From JBCCZC01 sp039188505 (GTDB lineage Bacteria; Pseudomonadota; Gammaproteobacteria; Xanthomonadales; SZUA-38), in assembly GCA_039188505.1 (NCBI GenBank), contig JBCCZC010000281.1, positions 1 through 7,516 of the forward strand: 7,516 bases of DNA. Reading direction: 5' to 3'. The notes under the pieces are model-generated. The model saw nothing but the letters and a program-made list of their open reading frames with translations. It had not been told where the DNA came from and did not search any database. Numbering within the stretch: the stretch's first letter is position 1; each line of letters opens with the position of its first letter. Shown here in pieces: positions 1 to 4,958 of the stretch. A program made the position numbers and the translations under genes.

Positions 1-292
1 CGACCGGCATGTCTGTGGCGACGAAAACGCCGCGGATGACCTCCCTAGCCGGATCCCAGTACCAGAGCCCGGTCGAGACCTCCTTCTCCTGCCCGTCGAT
101 CACGAACCAGCTCTTCGCGGTTACGGACCGCCGCCCGGGGCCCCAGCTGAGCGCCTGGTGGCTACCCTCAAGGTGCCAAGCCTCGCCGACGAAGGCCTCG
201 AAGCCGGCCAGCGGCCCCGGCTCCTCGGCCTCGACGCATCCGCTCGACGCCAAGAGCAGGACACCCATGAGTTCGAATCGACGTGTTTGCAT
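1..292 (-). CDS. Probable small lipoprotein, 5' part only (3' end beyond the window)
   Basis: This reading frame is open from the ATG at 292 to the left edge, giving 97 codons without a stop. The N-terminus reads MQTRRFELMGVLLLASSGC, a short signal-like hydrophobic segment ending in Ser-Ser-Gly-Cys, so lipidation at Cys19 is plausible although the lipobox is weak. The following mature part (FEAFVGEAWHLEGSHQALSW and onward) is rich in Trp and beta-type segments. It resembles small proteins that begin with a 'GxW.G' step and later have 'YWDP', loosely like DUF1579-type proteins, but I do not recognise the family with certainty. A GGGGGAG stretch ends 4 nt before this ATG and supports the start. 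An internal ATG at 268 would also keep the signal segment. The gene is divergent from the AbgT-family operon. Its function is unknown. Confidence 0.6.
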   Translation of the reverse strand, partial: MQTRRFELMGVLLLASSGCVEAEEPGPLAGFEAFVGEAWHLEGSHQALSWGPGRRSVTAKSWFVIDGQEKEVSTGLWYWDPAREVIRGVFVATDMPV

Positions 293-411
293 GAAGCTCC
301 CCCCGTGACTTCCACGACGACACCACACCCGACCCACTCTAGCGTGGCGTTGGCCCGACGTCCGCACCGGCACCAGCCACACATCGGGCGCGAACGCGCT
401 CTGACTGCGCT

Positions 412-439
412 GGGACAGAGGCCCTCCGGCCGCTATGAT
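412..439 (+). promoter_or_regulatory. Candidate sigma70-type promoter for the AbgT-cupin-oxygenase operon
   Basis: A TATGAT hexamer at 434-439 differs from the -10 consensus at one position. GGGACA at 412-417 matches four of six -35 positions, with a 16-nt spacer. Transcription would start near 446, leaving a leader of roughly 23 nt before the ATG at 469. The 176-bp region 293-468 holds no other convincing element and must also contain the promoter of the divergent lipoprotein gene. The assignment is by eye only. Confidence 0.35.
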
Positions 440-468
440 CGCGGCATCCCGATCGCTACGAGCACACC

Positions 469-2046
469 ATGACCGAACTCGCAACGACCGCCGAACGCGG
501 CTGGTTTCGCCGCTTCCTGGACGCCGTCGAATGGCTCGGCAATCTCCTGCCGCACCCAGTCACCCTGTTCGCGATCCTCTGCGGACTCGTGATCCTTGCC
601 AGCGGCGTCGCCGGCTGGCTCGGCGTCGCTGTCGAGGACGTGCGCCCGACGGCCGCGCCGGGAGCGACCATCGACGCCGTCAGTCTCCTGAACGGCGACG
701 GACTTCGACGGATCGTCTCGAATCTGGTGACCAACTTCACCGGCTTCGTCCCCCTCGGCACGGTACTCGTCGCCCTGCTGGGCGTCGGCGTCGCCGACCG
801 GTCGGGACTCCTCGCCGCGGTCGTCCAGACCGTCGTGATGCGCGCACCGCGTCACCTGGTGACGGTCGCCGTGGTGTTTGCCGGCGTGCTCTCGAATACC
901 GCCTCGGAGATGGGCTACGTCGTCCTCGTGCCGCTCGCCGGGGTGATTTTCTACTCGCTCGGGCGTCACCCGCTGGCCGGGATGGCGGCCGCCTTCGCCG
1001 GCGTTTCCGGCGGCTACAGCGCCAACCTGCTGATCGGCACGGTCGATCCCCTGCTGTCCGGGATCACGGAGGCCGCCTCACAGCTCATCGATCCGGAGTA
1101 CACGGTGCACGCCGCGGTGAACTGGTACTTCATGATCGTTTCGACGTTTCTGATCACATCCATCGGGTCGCTGGTAACGATCTTCATCGTCGAGCCCAAG
1201 CTCGGCACCTACGACGAGTCGATAGCGCAGGAAGGCGCGATCTCCGACGCCAAGATCCACCCCCTGAACGATACCGAGAAGAAGGGGCTGAAGTGGGCGC
1301 TGATCGCGGCCCTCATCGTTGCGGGCCTGCTCGCGCTGACGGTCGTCCCCGAGAACGGGGTACTGCGCAACCCCGAGACGGGTGCCGTCCTGCGCTCCCC
1401 CTTCCTCCAGGGGATCGTCGCCCTGATCTTCGTCTTCTTCCTGATTCCCGGCGTGGTCTACGGCAAGATCGTCGGGACCATCAGCAACGACCGCGATCTC
1501 ATCAAGGCCATGTCCGACACGATGGGCTCGCTGGGCCTCTACATCGTGCTGGTCTTCTTCGCCGCCCAGTTCGTGGCGTTCTTCGGCTGGACCAACCTCG
1601 GCGCGATCATCGCGGTGACCGGCGCGAAGGGGCTGCAGGCGATCGGCCTGACCGGCCCCCTCGTGTTCATCCCCTTCATCGCGATGTGCAGCTTCATCAA
1701 CCTGATGCTGGGCAGCGCCTCGGCGCAGTGGGCAGTGACCGCCCCGATCTTCGTGCCGATGCTGATGCTCATCGGCTACAGCCCCGAAGTGATCCAGGCC
1801 GCCTACCGGATCGGCGATTCCACGACCAACATCATCACGCCAATGATGAGCTACTTCGGCCTGATTCTCGCATTTGCCACCCGCTACGACCGGAACCTCG
1901 GCATCGGCACGCTGATCGCGACCATGCTGCCCTATTCAATCTGCTTCTGGGTGTCCTGGGTCGCGCTATTCCTGCTGTGGGTATTTGGTCTGGGTCTGCC
2001 GGTCGGCCCCGCAACGACGACGTACTATCCCGCCGTTGCCGGTTGA
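469..2046 (+). CDS. AbgT/MtrF-family transporter
   Basis: The 525-residue polytopic inner-membrane protein matches the AbgT family throughout. Members either import p-aminobenzoyl-glutamate (E. coli AbgT) or act as antimetabolite/sulfonamide exporters (Neisseria MtrF, Alcanivorax YdaH). The length fits the usual 490-525. Hallmarks include the N-terminal LPHPVTLF segment, GGYSANLLIGTVDP around residue 190, and the C-terminal block GSASAQW...YRIGDSTTNIITP. From memory of the MtrF structure work, its functional residues are D193, S417, W420, P438, R446, D449 and P457. Here D193, S418, W421, P439, R447, D450 and P458 occupy the same spacing. The predicted start gives a cytoplasmic tail before the first hydrophobic segment (about residues 28-50). 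The ribosome binding site is poor. The gene opens a three-gene unit with two cupin-fold proteins. Direction of transport and substrate cannot be read from sequence. Confidence 0.93.
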   Translation: MTELATTAERGWFRRFLDAVEWLGNLLPHPVTLFAILCGLVILASGVAGWLGVAVEDVRPTAAPGATIDAVSLLNGDGLRRIVSNLVTNFTGFVPLGTVLVALLGVGVADRSGLLAAVVQTVVMRAPRHLVTVAVVFAGVLSNTASEMGYVVLVPLAGVIFYSLGRHPLAGMAAAFAGVSGGYSANLLIGTVDPLLSGITEAASQLIDPEYTVHAAVNWYFMIVSTFLITSIGSLVTIFIVEPKLGTYDESIAQEGAISDAKIHPLNDTEKKGLKWALIAALIVAGLLALTVVPENGVLRNPETGAVLRSPFLQGIVALIFVFFLIPGVVYGKIVGTISNDRDLIKAMSDTMGSLGLYIVLVFFAAQFVAFFGWTNLGAIIAVTGAKGLQAIGLTGPLVFIPFIAMCSFINLMLGSASAQWAVTAPIFVPMLMLIGYSPEVIQAAYRIGDSTTNIITPMMSYFGLILAFATRYDRNLGIGTLIATMLPYSICFWVSWVALFLLWVFGLGLPVGPATTTYYPAVAG

Positions 2047-2050
2047 ACCC

Positions 2051-2401
2051 ATGAAGATCACCCACCTCGACAAGGCCCTCGCCGCCGAACCCATGGGGAC
2101 CTTTCTCGACGTCGCCACGATGAACGGCCGAAACGTCGGCGCCTGCCATATCCAGGGGGTGTCCCCGGTCTGGGAGATGCATCCGGATACCGACGAGTTC
2201 TTCCATATCCTCGAGGGTGAATTCGAGATCACGCTCAGGCTCGACGAGGGCGAGGAACACCACGTGATTCCAGCCGGCAGCGTCTTCGTCGTTCCCCGGG
2301 GCATCTGGCACAAGCCGGCGGCCCCGGGCGGCGCGAAGTTCATGTACTTCACGCCCGGCCAGTCGCTGCACTCCGACGCAGCGGATCCGCTGGACGCCTG
2401 A
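2051..2401 (+). CDS. Small single-domain cupin protein
   Basis: The 116-residue protein is one cupin beta-barrel. Motif 1 is MHPDTDEFFHILEGEFEI, giving His44 and Glu49 as metal ligands in the HX4E arrangement. Motif 2 is GSVFVVPRGIWH with His87. The position of the usual first His of the H-x-H pair is Glu42 (W-E-M-H), so the metal site, if present, would be Glu/His/Glu/His rather than the common His/His/Glu/His. The frame is open further upstream, but the ATG at 2051 is chosen because it lies 4 nt after the AbgT-family stop and gives a normal cupin start. No strong ribosome binding site is visible, so translation may be coupled to the transporter. Its stop codon TGA (2399-2401) overlaps the ATG of the next gene by one base. 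Such cupins include sugar-binding, dioxygenase and isomerase types; no specific activity can be assigned. Confidence 0.85.
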   Translation: MKITHLDKALAAEPMGTFLDVATMNGRNVGACHIQGVSPVWEMHPDTDEFFHILEGEFEITLRLDEGEEHHVIPAGSVFVVPRGIWHKPAAPGGAKFMYFTPGQSLHSDAADPLDA

Positions 2402-3447
2402 TGCCCACGATCGACTGGGACCGCAAGACGCCGGTGCGGGTCTGGGAGAACGTGGACGCCGCGCTGTTTCGCGACGCCATCCAGCCCTGGAACGAACCGG
2501 CCATCCTGCGCGGGCTGGTCAGCCACAGGCCGGCGGCACAGGCGGCGCGGGAATCGTCCCGGGCGCTCACCGACTACCTGCGGCGCTTCGACGCCGGCCG
2601 GCCGGTCCAGGCCTTCTTCGGCGCCCCGGAGATCCGCGGAAGGTTCTTCTACGGTGCCGACCTGCGCAGCTTCAACTTCGAGCGTCGCGACGTGCCTTTA
2701 CCGCGGTTCCTCGACCTGATGCACGAGCACGAAGCGAGCAGCGAGCCTCCGTATTTCTACGCCGGCGCGATTCCCGTCCCGAGCCACCTGCCGGCGCTCC
2801 CCGGCGAGATCAGGCACGGCCTGCTGGACGAGGGCGTCGAACAGCTTGCGTCGGTCTGGCTGGGCAACCGCACGCGCACCGCGGCCCATTTCGACCTGCC
2901 GCAGAACATCGCCTGCGTCATTGGCGGGCGGCGACGCTTCATCGTCCTGCCCATCGAGCAGCTGCCGAACCTCTATGTCGGCCCCCTGGACTTCACCCTG
3001 GCGGGTCAGGCGATCAGCCTCGTCGACTTCCTCGAGCCGGATCTCGACCGACACCCGCGCTTCGCTGACGCGATCGACGCAGCCCAGGTGGCGGTGCTGG
3101 AACCGGGCGACGCCCTCTACCTGCCAAGCCTCTGGTGGCACCATGTCGAAGCCCTGGATCCCGTCGGCGCGATGGTGAACTTCTGGTGGCGTGACGGGCC
3201 CGAGTATCTGTTCACGCCGCTGCTGACCCTGTTCCACGCCTTGCTGTCCCTGCGCGACATGCCCGCGCGGGAGCGCGAGGCCTGGCGCGTTCTCTTCGAC
3301 CATTACATCTTCCAGGTCAACGGCGACCCCTGGGCCCACGTCCCCGAGGCCGCCCGCGGCCTGTTCGGCGAGCTCACGCCCGAGAAGATCCAGCGCCTGC
3401 GCCAGCAGCTCGGTCAGTCGCTGCTGGGGCGTCCCCCGGCTCAGTAG
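2401..3447 (+). CDS. Cupin_8/JmjC-like Fe(II)/2-oxoglutarate-dependent oxygenase
   Basis: The 348-residue protein has the Cupin_8 (JmjC-like, FIH-related) fold. The core reads WLGNRTRTAAHFDLPQNI followed by IGGRRRFIVLP. His163 and Asp165 form the HxD part of the iron triad, and His247 in PSLWWHHVEAL is the likely distal His. Arg178 lies 15 residues after His163, the same spacing as FIH His199 to Lys214 (the 2-oxoglutarate-binding lysine, as I recall), so Arg may take that role. A predicted N-terminal part (1-145) starts with a Cupin_8-like 'W..PAILRGLV' segment. The C-terminal part (about 265-348) is helical. Known relatives hydroxylate protein or peptide side chains; bacterial members are often found beside TonB receptors, which are absent here. 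The start overlaps the cupin stop (TGATG), indicating translational coupling. The 3' end overlaps the convergent DsrE-family gene by 7 bp. Substrate is unknown. Confidence 0.85.
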   Translation: MPTIDWDRKTPVRVWENVDAALFRDAIQPWNEPAILRGLVSHRPAAQAARESSRALTDYLRRFDAGRPVQAFFGAPEIRGRFFYGADLRSFNFERRDVPLPRFLDLMHEHEASSEPPYFYAGAIPVPSHLPALPGEIRHGLLDEGVEQLASVWLGNRTRTAAHFDLPQNIACVIGGRRRFIVLPIEQLPNLYVGPLDFTLAGQAISLVDFLEPDLDRHPRFADAIDAAQVAVLEPGDALYLPSLWWHHVEALDPVGAMVNFWWRDGPEYLFTPLLTLFHALLSLRDMPAREREAWRVLFDHYIFQVNGDPWAHVPEAARGLFGELTPEKIQRLRQQLGQSLLGRPPAQ

Positions 3448-3800
3448 GGAATCAGCCGGTCGCGCTCGGTGACGGCCTCGATGTAGTCGGGCATTTCCTT
3501 GATCACCGCGCCCGTCACCAGGTCCTCCAGGGCCACGTTGCGGGCGACTGCGCAAGCACTGCACACCCAGATCGGAATGCCGGCGGTCACCACGTCGGCG
3601 AGCACGTCGCCGAGAAGCTTCAGATTGACGCCCTGGATGTGCTCGGCGGTGCCCCGACGCGCGAGCGTGACGGCTTCGTTCCACAGCCAGATCACCACAT
3701 CGTGGCCCTGCGCCTTCGCGGCTCCGGCGGCCATGAACGGGAGCGAGGCCATCGTCGGATCATTGGTCCCGTCGCTTCCAGAGATAAGCAGTGTCGCCAT
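3441..3800 (-). CDS. DsrE-family protein with a CxxC motif
   Basis: The 119-residue cytoplasmic protein matches the DsrE/DsrF-like family (small alpha/beta proteins that often bind or relay sulfane sulfur). It starts MATLLISGSDGTNDPTMASL, and has an A-A-G-A-A-K-A-Q-G-H-D-V-V-I segment as in other members. Cys80 and Cys83 (WVCSACAVARNV) lie where sulfur-carrying cysteines sit in DsrE/TusD-type proteins. Length is typical. The start is supported by AGAGGA 5 nt upstream of the ATG. A perfect AT-rich palindrome begins 12 nt upstream of the start codon and may regulate it. No DsrF, DsrH, TusA or rhodanese partner is visible in the window, so a role in sulfur oxidation, tRNA thiolation or redox signalling is only a possibility. 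The 3' end overlaps that of the convergent oxygenase gene. Confidence 0.85.
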   Translation of the reverse strand: MATLLISGSDGTNDPTMASLPFMAAGAAKAQGHDVVIWLWNEAVTLARRGTAEHIQGVNLKLLGDVLADVVTAGIPIWVCSACAVARNVALEDLVTGAVIKEMPDYIEAVTERDRLIPY

Positions 3801-3805
3801 GGGAG

Positions 3806-3811
3806 TCCTCT
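3806..3811 (-). promoter_or_regulatory. Ribosome binding site of the DsrE-family gene
   Basis: On the minus strand AGAGGA is followed by 5 nt (CTCCC) and the ATG at 3800. It is a good Shine-Dalgarno match and fixes this start. It sits almost directly against the AT-rich palindrome at 3813-3836, so a protein bound there, or an RNA hairpin formed there, could affect access. Confidence 0.6.
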
Positions 3812-3812
3812 T

Positions 3813-3836
3813 TTATTTTAGATTTCCCTAAAATAA
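3813..3836. promoter_or_regulatory. AT-rich perfect palindrome, probable operator of the DsrE-family gene
   Basis: Arms TTATTTTAG (3813-3821) and CTAAAATAA (3828-3836) are perfect inverted repeats of 9 bp around a 6-nt centre, ATTTCC. The element stands out in a window that is otherwise GC-rich. It ends 12 nt before the start codon of the DsrE-family gene and lies 38 nt downstream of the stop of the solute-binding-protein gene. Symmetry and position suggest the binding site of a dimeric repressor overlapping the promoter. Sulfur-linked genes are often controlled by ArsR/SmtB-type or Rrf2-type regulators, but the site does not identify the regulator. A minus-strand TAAAAT inside it could be the -10 hexamer, though no good -35 is seen. 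A U-rich hairpin acting on the transcript is the alternative. Confidence 0.5.
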
Positions 3837-3874
3837 GGGGTCGCGGCACGGCTGTCGAGGCCGAACGGTCGGGC

Positions 3875-4870
3875 TCAGCGCAGCTTGATCTCGCGCGGGC
3901 AGTTGATGATGCAACGCGTGGAGTTGAAGCCCTTCTTGATCGCGTCGTTCATGGAGTTGTACTCGGCTCCGGCGACGTGATAATTCGCGCTGGACTCACC
4001 CAGCTTGAAATGCTTCATGTCATCGTAGTCGTCGCTGTCCAGGGCATACATGCGCTCGTTGTCCGCCACGTAGGCCAGGTCGTCGACGCTGGCGGCGCTT
4101 CGCAGGACGAAGTCCATCACGCCGTCGCCACCGAGGTCGGTCGCGAGCCAGTCCACGTCGAGGATTTCGTTGACCGTACCGTCCTGGACCATCAGAGCGT
4201 AGTGCTGGTTGAAGCTCGTCACGATCTCGGCCGCGCGGGGAACATCCCGGGATAGCGCGAAATAGAGCTGCCGCTGCGCAAGGACGTCCCGCCCGGTCAC
4301 GAGGCCGCGATCATCCTCCGGTCCGACGAGATCCTGCGCCACGAGCTCGTCGGCGAGCGCGACGTCCGCCCGGCCATCGTGAACCGCGGCGATGGCCGCC
4401 TCCGCGTCCGGCACTTCGAGAGCGGTGAAGTCATTCCGCACGCCGTCGATGGCCTCGCCGTAGGCGTAGCCCCCGGCAAGCGCGACGCGGAGCCCCGCCA
4501 GGTCACCAGCGGCGTCGATGTCCAGGCCGTCGGCGGCCCGTGTGACGGCGACGATCCGGTTCGTCATGTAGGGATCGGAAAAGACCATGGCTTCATCACG
4601 CTCGGGCGTTCGCCAAACCGCGGCGATGCCGTCGAGCTGCCCGCCAGCGACTCGATCGAGCACGTCCGCCCACTCCCGGATCTCGATGACGCACTCGACC
4701 GCCCCGCGGCGGAGCGCCTCACAAACAAGCTGTTCCGCGGTTCCCTGCGCGTCGCCGGCGAGCACGAACGGTGGCCAGGGATCATTGCCCAGCCGGACGG
4801 ATGTGGCGTCCTGCGCCGAGACCGCGCTGGCGGTCAGAAGAAACGTGAACAGCGTTGCGCGGATCATCAT
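3875..4870 (-). CDS. Family-3 periplasmic solute-binding protein with a C-terminal extension
   Basis: The 331-residue protein has a clear signal peptide (MMIRATLFTFLLTASAVSA, cleavage before Gln20). Residues about 24-245 form an SBP_bac_3 domain: NDPWPPFVL near the start, then GGQLDGIAAVWRTPERDEAM followed by VFSDPYM, and GRADVALADE. Arg91 and Asp174 align with the residues that hold the ligand alpha-carboxyl and amino groups in amino-acid-binding members such as GlnBP. Cys50 and Cys60 may form a disulfide. Beyond the domain is an unrecognised tail of about 85 residues with an acidic patch (DSDDYDD, 279-285) and a terminal C-I-I-N-C (320-324). The first of two adjacent ATGs is taken; AAGGG lies about 7 nt upstream. 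No permease or ATPase genes are adjacent, so it is an orphan that could serve a distant transporter or act as a sensor. An 88-bp gap separates it from the upstream repeat-protein gene on the same strand; co-transcription is possible. Confidence 0.85.
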   Translation of the reverse strand: MMIRATLFTFLLTASAVSAQDATSVRLGNDPWPPFVLAGDAQGTAEQLVCEALRRGAVECVIEIREWADVLDRVAGGQLDGIAAVWRTPERDEAMVFSDPYMTNRIVAVTRAADGLDIDAAGDLAGLRVALAGGYAYGEAIDGVRNDFTALEVPDAEAAIAAVHDGRADVALADELVAQDLVGPEDDRGLVTGRDVLAQRQLYFALSRDVPRAAEIVTSFNQHYALMVQDGTVNEILDVDWLATDLGGDGVMDFVLRSAASVDDLAYVADNERMYALDSDDYDDMKHFKLGESSANYHVAGAEYNSMNDAIKKGFNSTRCIINCPREIKLR

Positions 4871-4958
4871 CGACGGGCCCTTGTGCGTGCCTCCGGGAGA
4901 AGCCCGAATCTAACCTACTTGCGCGCGTCGAAACAGGGGCAGCGGCACCTCGGCCGGG

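Noticed and set aside
435..2054. A long, Arg-rich plus-strand open frame (539 codons) over the transporter gene.
   Set aside because: It lies in another frame of the AbgT-family gene, has the low-complexity Arg/Asp/Pro composition of a GC-rich shadow frame, and shows no domain. The 469-2046 frame gives a full, well-conserved transporter.
2698..3684. A 328-codon minus-strand open frame opposite the oxygenase and DsrE-family genes.
   Set aside because: It is antisense to two genes with recognisable motifs, spans their convergent junction and has shadow-type composition.
3850..3872. Short inverted repeat (CCGA-ACGG-TCGG) just past the solute-binding-protein stop, considered as a terminator.
   Set aside because: The stem is only 4 bp and no T-run follows on the minus strand, so it is too weak to call.
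3791..4255. A plus-strand open frame beginning inside the DsrE-family gene start and running over the solute-binding-protein 3' end.
   Set aside because: It covers the palindrome and reads antisense to a clear SBP domain gene; no start signal or family resemblance.
4871..4958. The gap between the repeat-protein stop and the solute-binding-protein start, considered for a promoter (TAGATT at 4912-4907 on the minus strand).
   Set aside because: The TAGATT has no convincing -35 at 16-18 nt; it may still be a weak promoter but cannot be supported by eye.
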